64,000 nt of DNA from Elysia chlorotica (GCA_003991915.1 RQTK01000960.1:74830-138829); one strand, 5' to 3'. Numbered from the stretch's first letter, positions 51,898-60,891 are shown. A program made the numbers and translations. The notes: generated by a model not told the origin, from the letters alone.

Positions 51898-54800
51898 CAT
51901 TATTATGATAATTATCTAATCCATGTTCCATGTCTCAGTATCCAGCCTGGCCTGTTGGCCCTGACCAAGCAAGAGCCAGCGGAGGAAACCCCCAATGTCC
52001 GGTTACAGCACGAAGTTCCGCAAAGTCCAGAGGCAGCAGCGCAGTTTGAAGGCTTCAAGCAGAGCATCTACAAGTGAGTCGGTTTAAACTTGCGCGAGGT
52101 TTTGCCTGCTGTAACGCGGGGCGCGGTGGCCCATGGGTAGAACATCGGCTTCCGACGCAAAAGGTCCCGAGTTCGAATCCTGGCAGTTGCGTTCCCTACT
52201 GGTTGGGTCGATGTCAGTATAATGTGACCGGCTGAGACAGGAGTCATGGTATCCCCGCCCTGTCTCGTGTGTGGCAGCTTATAAAATTGTCAGACGTCCG
52301 TCTTGGGGCCCGTACACAATATAGCCTATATAGTGCTGCTGTTGGGCGTTAAACCAACCCAACCAACCATCCTGTAACTTTGGTTTCAAAACTCCTATAT
52401 TACTGTCTTACTGTTCATCGCCTCACATCTGCTGTTTCCTCTACTGGCTCTTGTGTCTGATAATTGTGAGGCCTCAACTTCTGTAACATTTGTTTTAATA
52501 CACTCTGTGATACTTGTTTCAATTTACTCCACAACTTTTATTATAATTCTGTAAACACCCAATTAGTTGTCATTTGGGAACTAAAATTAGGATGAATACA
52601 TCCAAAGATCAACACATCCATTCTAAAATAACAAAGAGTAAGAAGGCTTGGGGTCAAGGTTGAGGATCAATACAACAGGAAAATCAACTCATCAGATTTC
52701 AATATAAGCGGAAGGCACTGTACCACTATGTCGCTGTCTCACTGTGTAACCCTATACATCCGCTGTTCCCACTACTGTCCCTCGTGTATGAGAAATCCGA
52801 GGCGCCGACTGTCATAACATTCCATAACATTTGATTACTTGTTTAAATACATGTACCCCTATGTAACTGTCTCGCCTTCTACCCCCAGACACCTGCTGTT
52901 CCCCCTGCTAGCCCTGGTGTTTGAGATATCCGAGGCGCCATCTGTCGTAACATCCATAACATTTGATTACTTTTTTCAATACATGTAAGATGATGTACCC
53001 CTATGTAACTGTTCTCGACGTCTACCCCCAGACACCCGCTGTTCCCACTACTGTTCCTCGTGTTTGAGAAATCCGAGACACCAGCTGTCGTAACATTTGT
53101 TTAAATACGCTCCATAACATTTGATTACTTGTGTAAATACATGTTGTACCCCTATGTAACTGTCTCGCCTTCTACCCCCAGACACCCGCTGTTCCTACTT
53201 GTTTAAATACATGTACCCCTATGTAACTGCTCTCGCCGTCTACCCCCAGACACCCGCTGTTCCTACTTGTTTAAATACATGTACCCCTATGTAACTGTCT
53301 CGCCTTCTACCCCCAGACACCCGCTGTTCCTACTTGTTTCAATACATGTTCCCCTATGTAACTGCTCTCGACGTCTACCCCCAGACACCCGCTGTTCCCA
53401 CTACTGTTCCTCGTGTTTGAGAAATCCGAGACACCAGCTGTCGTAACATTTGTTTAAATACGCTCCATAACATTTGATTACTTGTTTCAATACCTGTACC
53501 CCTATGTAACTGCTCTCGCCCTCTACGCCCAGACACCCGCTGTTCCCACTACTGGCCCTGGTGTTTGAGAAGTGCGAGGCCTCCACCGCCGCGCCTGACG
53601 CGACGTCCCACAGCTTTGAGAAAGAGCTGCAGGCCTTCATGAAGCATCACGAGGCGCTCAAGTCTTCCGTTGTTGGCGACGATGAAGAGGTTAACCAGCT
53701 GGTAAGGATTAATATTAGAATATCATTACTGTATACAGTGTCACGACTTGGCATAAGTTGTTTCTGCTTTCTGCTACTTTTTAGATAATCAATTCAAAAT
53801 GTTTTATTTCCTTATTTTTAATTAAATTTTAAAGCACAAACCGATTGGCATATTTTTAATCCGAAAGTAATGTTAGAAAGATCTCATTTTAAACTTTACA
53901 ATAGGATAATTTATATTTAGGCATTATATGTCTCACTTATGAAAAATGTGTTGAAATGATATAGCAATTAATTCATGTTGGTGACTGTTTATTTTTTTAT
54001 ATCACTTTATTGATTTTTTTTTCTCTTTCTTTTAATCATTGTAAAGTAATGGCTCCAGAATGATAGTTCAAATTAGATAAGTTTGGTTGTAATAATAGCA
54101 CAACCCTAATAAACAGAAACATTGTTAGGAGGGTATAACTATAATAAATAATATGTGAAGCAATCATGCTGAATTAGGTGCAAGTAGCAATTTTGACTTT
54201 TCAAAGTGATTTTTATTGTTTTCAAGAGCATCACTGCACTTTCATTGTTTGAAAAAATGAAAACTACTTTTTCTACTCGAGAACCATAGATAACCATTTT
54301 CTTTCATTCAAAACTGTAAATGATCAATGCAGATGTTTTTTTTTCTGAAGTGCCCAGAATGCCTGATATAGGAACAATAACATGTCAGAAATGTTAAAAA
54401 GTGAGAAAGTTTATTTCAAAGACACCTCTTTGATGGTCAGTAAAACTCATATCATAAGTTGCAGTTATACTGTGAGATAAAGTGAGAAAGTAAAGTAACA
54501 GTGGATGTGCAGCCATTTTTTTGGCCCAAAGTATTCTAATGGCAGAACTTCTGTAAGTCAGTGAGGATTTTCAGTTAAAGACCAATTCTGTCTGGAAAAT
54601 CTAGTGTTAAACTTTTTCATACATTTATTTCCAACCACTCTGGAAACCTCTTTTCTACGACTATTTGTGTTCAAATAGTCTGTCCACAAGAAAGATTGTC
54701 AGAGGTCCGTCTTGGGGTCCGTCCACAAAATAGCCTTGTAGTGCTGATGTTGGACGTTAAAACCAACTCAACAATATTAGACTTAGTGCACAATAAGAAT

Positions 54801-57035
54801 ATCAATTCTGGTCTGTTCCCCACAGATGATCAAAGGTGTGCAGGTTCTGCGCATTCACCTGTTGGAAATGCCTCTATTCTTCAACTATTGGTGTTTAAAT
54901 GTGTCCACAAGAATTAATATAATTTTTTTGATACGTTGATAATGCTAAACCTCTAATTTTACAACTATTTGTGTTGAAATGTGTCCACTGGAAATAATAT
55001 TTTTTAGATAGTGCACAATAAGAATATCAATTCTGGTCTGTTCCCCACAGATGATCAAAGGTGTGCAGGTTCTGCGCATTCACCTGCTGGAGATGGAGAA
55101 AGTCAGCGAGCTGTGCCGCGACTTCTGCGCACGCTACACTTCCTGTCTGCGGGGCAAGCTCACGTCGGAGCAGCTGCTGCATGTGGACGGGTGTGACGAT
55201 GACTGTCTGACAGATCCACAGGACATTAGTCTTACCCAGTGTGAGTGTCGGTTATTGTCGCAATGATTTATGTTTAAAGATTTTTTATCTGTGATGCCCA
55301 TTTTCCGTTTTTACTTTCTGTTGGATTTTAGATATGGGCCAAGGCACTATGTGATATGATCTAAAACATTTATCCGTAGCAGTGAATATCCTATGTGACT
55401 GAAGTTTTTTCCAAAACAGATATAACTGGGTTTTTTTTGCCTGTAGTGCTAAAAGGTTAAATGAAAAATATTGAAACAATATATTAGAAGAAAAATATGT
55501 TTTCTCAGCTCCCCAAAGCGGGTTAAACCTGAGCACCGGACTGAACCTTCAACAACCACAGCAGCAGCAGCAGCAATCACCGTCTGCAGTCGTGGCGACC
55601 CCTACGGTTGTCGGGGGCAACGTGGTTCTACAGGCACAGCCTTCCCAGCAGCCCCAGATTGTGTCTGGCAACACAGTGTACCAGATGGTGCACACACCAC
55701 AGGGCATCGTGGCTCAGCCCATTCAGGTGAGATATAATGTTGTCTGTTTGGTCCACACACCACAGGGCATCGTGGCTCAGCCCATTCAGGTGAGATATAA
55801 TGTTGTCTGTTCAGTGTTCTAGATGTTTGGTCCACACATCACAGGGCATCGTGGCTCAGCCCATTCAGGTGAGATATAATGTCTGTTTGGTGTGCACACC
55901 AAAGGGCATCGTGGCTCAGCCCATCCAGGTGAGATATAATGTCGTCTATTCTAGCTGTTTGGTCTACACACCTGGGGAGATCGTGGGACAGCCCATTCAG
56001 GTGGAATACCATCACTGGCATAATTATCAGTGTGTTGATTAGAGCAATATCTATTTGGAGCAGATTTGAGTTGAGTTGGCTGCTTAGCGTACAACGCCTG
56101 CAATGTATAGGCTAAATTGTGGACAGGCTCAAAGACTAACATCTGATTATTTAACATAATATTTCGTCATGCCTATTGATGGTGCCACCTATGCATTCAG
56201 ACAATCAAACCAGAAAGACTTCAAATTCTAGGTCATATTCTTACAGAGCCAGAGAGGAGAAAATAATCTATTTTTTTGCTTACTTCATTTCGTGTGAAAT
56301 TTGAATTATCGGACTTCATTTTTTTAAGGTTTCCACTGAAGTTTTGATCCTGCATTTCTAAATCCATTTCTCTACTTGCAACAGATCCAGGGGCCACTAA
56401 CTCCGGTACAGCCACAGGTCCATCCGATGATACACGGTAGCACGCCCCTGTCTCAGATCGGTGTGCCCCTCAGCTCCTCTTTACAACAACAACAACAACA
56501 GCAGCAGCAACAAGTTCCTCAGAAATCCCCTCTGGCTCAACAACAACAGCAGCTGGCAGATGCAAAGAGTGAGTTGATTGAAAATAGTAATGTTGTTTTT
56601 TGGAGTTTTTTCTATATCAGGATGTCAAGACATGTTGGACAGTAGGAAACATGAAGATTACTAATATTTATTTTGTTAGTTGTTTTTTTTTTTTTTATTT
56701 TATTTTGTACCTCAAACTCATTTGTTTTGGACTTTTTATTTGTTTGTTAAGAAAATAGCCAAAATAGTGTGCACACGAGGAGTAGGTCCTGAAGTTAAAT
56801 TATGCCACGTATATAGGTTGAGATAACTCCTATAGAGCAATATTTCTGAGTAAATGAACTTTCCTTTTAAACATAGTCCTATTTTTTGTCTGTCAATTTT
56901 TAGACCATCACCGTGTATCTGACGATGAGGAGGATGATAAGAACGGCAAACAGAAGCGAGGCATCCTGCCCAAGCAGGCGACGCAAGTCATGAAGTCATG
57001 GCTGTTCCAGCACATTGTGGTTAGTTATTATTTTA

Positions 57036-57107
<72 letters not shown>

Positions 57108-59383
57108 TAGACAGTTGTTAAACACAAGGATAAATCTAAGTTAATAAAGTTACTCATTCTGTGTATAATCTTTGGTGTTATATTTAAATATTTTTAATTT
57201 ATTGTCATCGTGTGTAAATGTTCTTGTGTATGTATAAACCAAAAAGAAATACCTGTAAAAGGGTAATAAAGGAATTTTTAAATCTTGGAATGTATTTTTT
57301 TACTCATTGATATTTTTTCTGCACGAATAAAAAAACCCAATAATAACACACACACAAAATGTGCTTGCAAGTAAACAATAACTCCTTTTTTTTTTTTAAC
57401 TTTCATTTTTTTTTAAATTTGAAATATAGTCAAATATCAATTTAACATTTTATAACTTTCCAGTAACCATATCCATTGATTCATATTTTAAATTACTAAT
57501 CTGCAGAATCTAGTTTTGATTAGACATGTTATCTATCTCATCAGCATTTGTGTTTGTGGATTCCATTCTCATTTAACTATTCCTTTATCCCGCCAGCATC
57601 CGTATCCAACAGAAGACGAGAAGCGCCAGATCGCGTCTCAGACCAACCTGACTTTGCTTCAGGTCAACAACTGGTTCATCAATGCCCGGCGTAGGATTCT
57701 ACAGGTTAACATTGTTTTAATTTTTATTACTTCTTGCTTTATGTTAATGGAATTTCAGCTGCTTTTATCGTACAATGTTTTGTTTTTTGTTTGTTCTTTC
57801 TAGCTAGGACGTTGAACAAGACGGGGGAAATATGTTAGATTGTGGTGAAATCTGCTTACGTCAAACCTCCCAGGGAAGCCTAAAAATTATTTAATCCCAA
57901 ACAGTAACTGTTAAGTTTAATAAAGAGGAAATTAATACTTTGGAAATAGTTTAAATATATAAATGTTCTAAAACAGGTATCTTCAGCAGCTTCATTGTAT
58001 TTGTTTTTATTTCCCAATGTTTTGTTCCTGTTGTTCTCAGCCAATGCTTGAAGCAGCAAACCCTGACAAGAACAAACCCAAGAAGCCAAGCAAGCCAGGG
58101 GGCAGCAAACCCCAGCAGAGGTTCTGGCCAGTCCAGCAGGGGGCGGAGTCAGGAGGCGGGGCCAAGCTCAAGACTGAGTTCAATGGAGCAAAGAGCCCAG
58201 GAGGTGGGGTTGAATCAGAATCTGACTCCACCCCCAGCCTCGATCCCTCCAACCCACTGGGAGCCACAACTGCAGGGTCGGGGCTAGCCTTCAAGCCCCA
58301 GCCGGCCCACATTCAGAACAATAACAACAGTAACAACAACAATAACAATTCCCTGCATAATCTGCAACAGCAGCAGCAACAGTTGTCCGCACTCAAACTC
58401 CCATCGGCCTTGGCGTTGCAACAGCTGATGGCATCGGGCGGGATGATTGGAGCAGGGGGCGGGGCCTCTGCCGCCCTGACAGCCGAGAGACTGCAGCAGC
58501 TCCAGCAGCAGATGCAGGTTGTGTCGTCAGCGTCACTGGCACCGACTTACTCCGGGTCCGTCCAGCCGTCGTCGGCCGAGGCTGCGGCTCTGCTGGCCCA
58601 AACAGAAGCGGCGGCGTTCATGGGTTATCTCCCTGGGTCTGGGGGTGAGTATAAATTAACCTTTGTAATTTACAGAATGTTCGTACAAGTTTTGGATTTC
58701 GTTCAAATACACAATCAAATCTAGAAATAATTTGCTGGTTTTTTGTTGTTTTAAAAAAAATGATTTGCCTAATAGTTTATAAAAAATAGTGTAATCTAAA
58801 CATGACTCACTCAGGGCATGATTTAAAGTCCTTAATTTTTCTAAGTATGATTTATTATAATAATAATAAGAAGAAGAAGAAGAATATAACAAAACTATCA
58901 GCTTTTCATAAAATATTTATCTCATCTCTCCACAGTGGTTTTCAAACTTAATTCCGACGGTCAACTTGTTCCAAGCTCTGCAGCCCACTCCCACCCTTTC
59001 GCTCAACCAAACCCTGCCCCCTTCACCTTAGAAAACCTGCAAGCCCTTCAAGCAGGCTTTGTGCTTGGCCCCTCCCCCTTACCCTTAAGCCTGCCCCTGG
59101 GTGTGGACGGGGCAGGGCTTGGCTTGGGGCTGGGCTTTAACCCTGCCTTCTCAGGCTTCTCGGCCCAATCAACTGCGTCAGCAGCAGCAGCCGCATCATC
59201 TGCCCTGTCACTAGGTGCTCTTAACTTTGCTTCAGCATACAACACACCGCTTCAGGTAAGTCACCAAGTGTAGTCTTTTGTGATAAGTGAAGTATCTTTT
59301 ATGTTTAAATTTTCCGTTTCAACCATATTTGTATGAATATTAAATTATTATTAGAATTATTTCTATTATTATTAATGCTATAG

Positions 59384-59436
<53 letters not shown>

Positions 59437-59983
59437 ACTGTAATATAGCTGTTACTGTGCAGACATTAATGGAAATTCTAATGCTAAACTAGCGGATGAC
59501 AGAGAACAGTTATACATTACCAATATACCATTAACCTCATTCTCTGGGGATCAAACTGACAAAAGTGGTAGAGCGTTAATCTCCCAAATTTATTTGTGAA
59601 GCAACCAGGGTGAATCAAGCACAAGTCGCTGAAATAAGTTTTTTAGTTAGAGACCTTTCAAGCTAAACATATGAAAAGTGCTCTATAGTGCGACCTTGTT
59701 AATTTTCATATTTATAGAATTATCTCTGGTTCTAGAAATAACAGAATAGTAGTTTCCTCAACCTATTAAAGTACATGTGGTACTTCTCAACACACGATAA
59801 AGTGTAAACAACTCAAAAACTCTAAATTACGACTTATGTTTGATTCACCTTGGTTGCTTCACATTTGTCCTGGTATCCCATGCACCTCTGTGTGGCAGCA
59901 TGTAAAGTTTTCAGATTTTAGTCTTGGGACCTGTCCACAGTATAGTCTTCCTGCTGATGTTGGACGTGTAGAAAACAACCAAC

Positions 59984-60030
<47 letters not shown>

Positions 60031-60614
60031 GTCTCCCCAGTTTGCCAACTATTTGAACCCCGGCGCGCCGATCGACCTGAGCAGCATGTCCAGCCCTGGA
60101 GGCCTGCAGCTCGGACAGCTACCCGGGGCGGTCAGTGCAGGCTCTCAGCTGACCACCCACAACGGCCAGGTGAGAGGGACAGGCATGTCTTTGATTGGAG
60201 AAAGCAAAGCTCTCTCCTGATTAAAATAGACCAATTGGTCAAAATAACAAAGATCCTATATGTGGTAGAGCAGGGTGGTTTCTTGGATTGCCTTTAAGCA
60301 AAATGCAAAATGTGCCTCACAACTGCTTATTATAATTTAACCAATTAATTTACAATTAACAGGTGATATTACTATTAGATAAATTCATGTACATGTATAT
60401 ACGTATTACTATTGCCCAGCCCAACACACATAGTTATACAGACTAAACCCCATGCTGTTTTTCCTTGCAGGTTCTGATGGGGTTCCAGGCGCCAGACGCC
60501 AATGAAGAGACCTCGGGGGTCGCGGAGGAAGACGGTGGCGACGAGGAGAGTCTGGAGGCGGGAGAACTAAAAATAGACACCAAGGAACTGAAGCCTTTAT
60601 TCACTGGTGTATGA
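49594..60614 (+). CDS. PKNOX: PKNOX/Prep TALE homeobox transcription factor
   Basis: Twelve coding exons: 49594-49694, 49897-50031 (or its duplicate 51939-52073), 53533-53701, 55051-55240, 55509-55726, 56385-56568, 56904-57019, 57597-57704, 58041-58644, 58936-59255, 60041-60169 and 60471-60614. All phases agree, giving 2,418 nt and 805 residues, against about 440-470 for vertebrate PKNOX1/2. The MEIS/PREP N-terminal domain has HR1 ([16 protein letters not shown], about 79-94) and HR2 ([18 protein letters not shown], about 140-170), the PBX-contact regions. The TALE homeodomain (about 348-409) has the PYP loop, WFINARRR and Ile at position 50. RFWPVQ after it matches the PKNOX-specific RFWP motif. 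Gln-, Asn-, Gly- and Ala-rich stretches fill residues 205-330 and 440-720; the end is acidic. Nuclear PBX partner binding TGACAG-type sites. The start ATG at 49594 has an in-frame stop two codons upstream. Very sure of family, less of isoform choice. Confidence 0.95.
49897..50031 (+). CDS. PKNOX: PKNOX exon 2, copy 1
   Basis: Acceptor ATGTCTCAG, donor GTGAGT. 135 nt, phase 2 to phase 2: [45 protein letters not shown]. The final IYK fits the IYRHPLF junction of vertebrate PKNOX. Because the exon is symmetric, use of copy 1, copy 2 or both keeps the frame. Confidence 0.9.
50465..50665 (+). pseudogene. Two decoy PKNOX exon-3 starts in copy 1
   Basis: Starts at 50,465 (ACACCTGCTGTTCCCACTAC) and 50,613 (ACACCTGCTGTTCCCCCTGC). 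The second reads [17 protein letters not shown] in the exon-3 frame before leaving homology. Both keep the pyrimidine-rich stretch before them; the second has a full ACCCCCAG acceptor. Confidence 0.88.
50746..51827. other. Spacer between the two duplication copies
   Basis: No coding exon is recognised. It starts with an A/C-rich low-complexity stretch, has a central AT-rich part, then GA-rich (51,657-51,735) and (GT)n (51,799-51,819) runs. It has no counterpart elsewhere in the window. Confidence 0.5.
51939..52073 (+). CDS. PKNOX: PKNOX exon 2, copy 2 (duplicate)
   Basis: The same 135 nt with one visible change, CAG to CAA in the VPQSP segment, which is silent. Acceptor and donor are intact. 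If both copies were included the protein would gain 45 residues with an N at the junction (AA plus T) in place of K. Confidence 0.9.
52116..52370 (+). mobile_element. SINE family A, full length, in duplication copy 2
   Basis: Head GCGGGGCGCGGTGGCCCATG, box B GAGTTCGAATCCTGG, body and AACCAACCCAACCAACC tail as in the 29,040 copy. It is flanked by the direct repeat CTGTAAC (52,109-52,115 and 52,372-52,378). The empty site survives in copy 1 near 50,066. Confidence 0.93.
52756..53450 (+). repeat. Array of seven decoy PKNOX exon-3 starts
   Basis: Decoy exon starts lie at about 52,756, 52,889, 53,032, 53,182, 53,250, 53,317 and 53,385, before the true start at 53,533. Most carry CTACCCCCAG followed by ACACCCGCTGTTCC. 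Spacing is about 143-150 bp for long units and 67-68 bp for the three short ones. Long units read [15 protein letters not shown] in the exon frame, then a stop after about 23 residues; short ones stop homology after 15 bases. Confidence 0.9.
53533..53701 (+). CDS. PKNOX: PKNOX exon 3 (HR1)
   Basis: Acceptor CTACGCCCAG, donor [62 protein letters not shown]. It holds the first conserved helix of the MEIS/PREP domain. Its first 45 or so bases are copied many times upstream. Confidence 0.93.
54153..54260 (+). mobile_element. Partial MITE copy
   Basis: TGTGAAGCAATCATGCTGAA then TAGGTGCAAGT resembles the left end of the MITE at 59,595. The right end is not recognisable. Confidence 0.4.
54693..54778 (+). 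repeat. SINE family A 3' fragment
   Basis: GATTGTCAGAGGTCCGTCTT, GGGGTCCGTCCACAAAATAG and TGATGTTGGACGTTAAAACC match the SINE 3' end. It directly precedes the decoy exon-4 start. Confidence 0.75.
54786..54871 (+). pseudogene. Decoy copy of PKNOX exon 4 start with acceptor
   Basis: Intron end (AGTGCACAATAAGAATATCA ... TTCCCCACAG) and the first 45 or so exon bases (ATGATCAAAGGTGTGCAGGT ...) are repeated 225 bp upstream of the true exon 4 with two late exon changes (CTGCTGGAG to CTGTTGGAA). Homology stops after the ATG of LLEM. Using this acceptor would give a truncated protein. Confidence 0.92.
55051..55240 (+). CDS. PKNOX: PKNOX exon 4 (HR2)
   Basis: Acceptor TTCCCCACAG, donor [59 protein letters not shown]. 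This is the second conserved block of the MEIS/PREP domain. Ends in phase 1. Confidence 0.93.
55509..55726 (+). CDS. PKNOX: PKNOX exon 5
   Basis: Acceptor TTTTCTCAG, donor [63 protein letters not shown]. Compare the GTVYQPVTVVTPQGQVV segment of human PKNOX1. Ends in phase 0. The donor end is repeated four more times downstream. Confidence 0.9.
55727..56000 (+). repeat. Four extra copies of the PKNOX exon-5 donor end
   Basis: Units ending at 55,789, 55,868, 55,928 and 56,000 repeat the last 40 exon bases (CACACACCACAGGGCATCGT GGCTCAGCCCATTCAG); the first three keep donor GTGAGA, the last GTGGAA. In units 2-4 an AG precedes GGCATC, so each can be a 24-nt phase-0 microexon coding GIVAQPIQ (55,766-55,789; 55,845-55,868; 55,905-55,928). 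The first unit is 63 nt, so use of its donor would add 21 residues in frame. Confidence 0.92.
56065..56165 (-). repeat. SINE family A 3' fragment
   Basis: Minus-strand SINE tail (GAGTTGGCTGCTTAGCGTAC, TATAGGCTAAATTGTGGACA, AAGACTAACATCTGA). It lies directly after the exon-5 donor array. Confidence 0.65.
56385..56568 (+). CDS. PKNOX: PKNOX exon 6
   Basis: Acceptor CTTGCAACAG, donor [39 protein letters not shown], ten Gln, [18 protein letters not shown]. Poly-Gln coded by mixed CAA and CAG. Enters in phase 0, leaves in phase 1. Confidence 0.88.
56904..57019 (+). CDS. PKNOX: PKNOX exon 7 (homeodomain helices 1 and 2 start)
   Basis: Acceptor CAATTTTTAG, donor GTTAGT (weak). [19 protein letters not shown] then [19 protein letters not shown]. 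Compare the vertebrate KNKRGVLPKHATNVMRSW. The last residue is Val where vertebrate PKNOX has Gly before HPYP. A (GA)n run begins about 24 nt after the donor. Confidence 0.93.
57043..57106. repeat. (GA)n run next to exon 7 donor
   Basis: A GA run of about 29 units ending in GGGGGGG, starting 24 nt after the exon 7 splice donor. Confidence 0.95.
57597..57704 (+). CDS. PKNOX: PKNOX exon 8 (TALE loop and recognition helix)
   Basis: Acceptor TATCCCGCCAG, donor [23 protein letters not shown] then [19 protein letters not shown]. 36 codons, phase 0 on both sides; skipping would remove the DNA-recognition helix without a frameshift. Nearly identical to vertebrate PKNOX1. Confidence 0.97.
58041..58644 (+). 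CDS. PKNOX: PKNOX exon 9
   Basis: Acceptor TGTTCTCAG, donor GTGAGT. It begins [19 protein letters not shown] and contains QQRFWPVQ, the PKNOX-typical motif just after the homeodomain. Then Gly-, Ser-, Asn- and Gln-rich sequence ([33 protein letters not shown]). Largest coding exon; ends in phase 1. Confidence 0.93.
58936..59255 (+). CDS. PKNOX: PKNOX exon 10
   Basis: Acceptor CTCTCCACAG, donor [25 protein letters not shown], a Pro/Leu/Gly-rich run ([18 protein letters not shown]), then an Ala-rich run ([18 protein letters not shown]). Low-complexity, likely activation or interaction surface. Confidence 0.88.
59385..59436. repeat. (ATT)n microsatellite
   Basis: About 16 ATT triplets in PKNOX intron 10. 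Confidence 0.9.
59545..59985 (+). mobile_element. SINE remnant interrupted by a MITE
   Basis: A tRNA-like head (GATCAAACTGACAAAAGTGG then TAGAGCGTTAATCTCCCAA) lies at 59,548-59,590. The SINE 3' half (GTCCTGGTATCCCATGCACC, GCAGCATGTAAAGTTTTCAG, TCTTGGGACCTGTCCAC) lies at 59,866-59,985. Between them sits the MITE at 59,595-59,863. The SINE middle is missing, so this is either a nested insertion with a deletion or two separate SINE pieces. Confidence 0.55.
59595..59863. mobile_element. MITE-like element, about 269 bp
   Basis: Left end TGTGAAGCAACCAGGGTGAA and right end TTCACCTTGGTTGCTTCACA are inverse copies with one mismatch in the first 20 bases; the similarity goes on through AGCACAAGTC and GACTTATGTT. 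No TA flank is visible here, unlike at 37,888. No coding capacity. Confidence 0.8.
59988..60028. repeat. (TC)n run forming the exon 11 pyrimidine tract
   Basis: About 20 TC units ending 12 nt before the acceptor AG of PKNOX exon 11; a length-variable microsatellite therefore serves as its polypyrimidine tract. Confidence 0.9.
60041..60169 (+). CDS. PKNOX: PKNOX exon 11
   Basis: Acceptor CGTCTCCCCAG preceded by a (TC)n tract at 59,988-60,028; donor [26 protein letters not shown] then [20 protein letters not shown]. 43 codons, phase 0 on both sides. Confidence 0.85.
60471..60614 (+). CDS. PKNOX: PKNOX last coding exon
   Basis: Acceptor [30 protein letters not shown] then [20 protein letters not shown] and stop TGA at 60,612. 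The acidic tail resembles the Glu/Asp-rich end of vertebrate PKNOX proteins (DESVDSTEEDAG in human PKNOX1). Confidence 0.88.
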   Translation, partial: VLMGFQAPDANEETSGVAEEDGGDEESLEAGELKIDTKELKPLFTGV

Positions 60615-60857
60615 TAGCGTGAAATGAAAGTTGGTAGTGATGGGACATGGGGAGGGGGGAGAGAGAGAAAGAGCGAGGGAGAGGGAGACTGATATATGGA
60701 GGGAGTGTAGAAAAAGAGTTTTTTTCTCATAAATATTGAAAATACTGTTTTAGTTTCAGTCAGATCAATGAAATTCATAGCCCATTGTAAGTCATCACAT
60801 CACTGCATCAACCTTGACAGTTTTAATGTCATTGTGCAGTGTAGGGCTGAAACTAGC

Positions 60858-60891
<34 letters not shown>

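Larger units (their letters stand above)
51828..53000 (+). repeat. PKNOX segmental duplication, copy 2
   Basis: The same block as 49,789-50,745, offset by about 2,042 bp at the exon, with a 255-bp SINE inserted and small indels. Apart from the SINE the two are about 95% alike by eye. Sequence between the copies (50,746-51,827) is unrelated to either. Confidence 0.92.

Noticed and set aside
58048-58312. Other-frame ORFs inside PKNOX exons 9 and 10
   Set aside because: Shadows of GC-rich low-complexity coding sequence.
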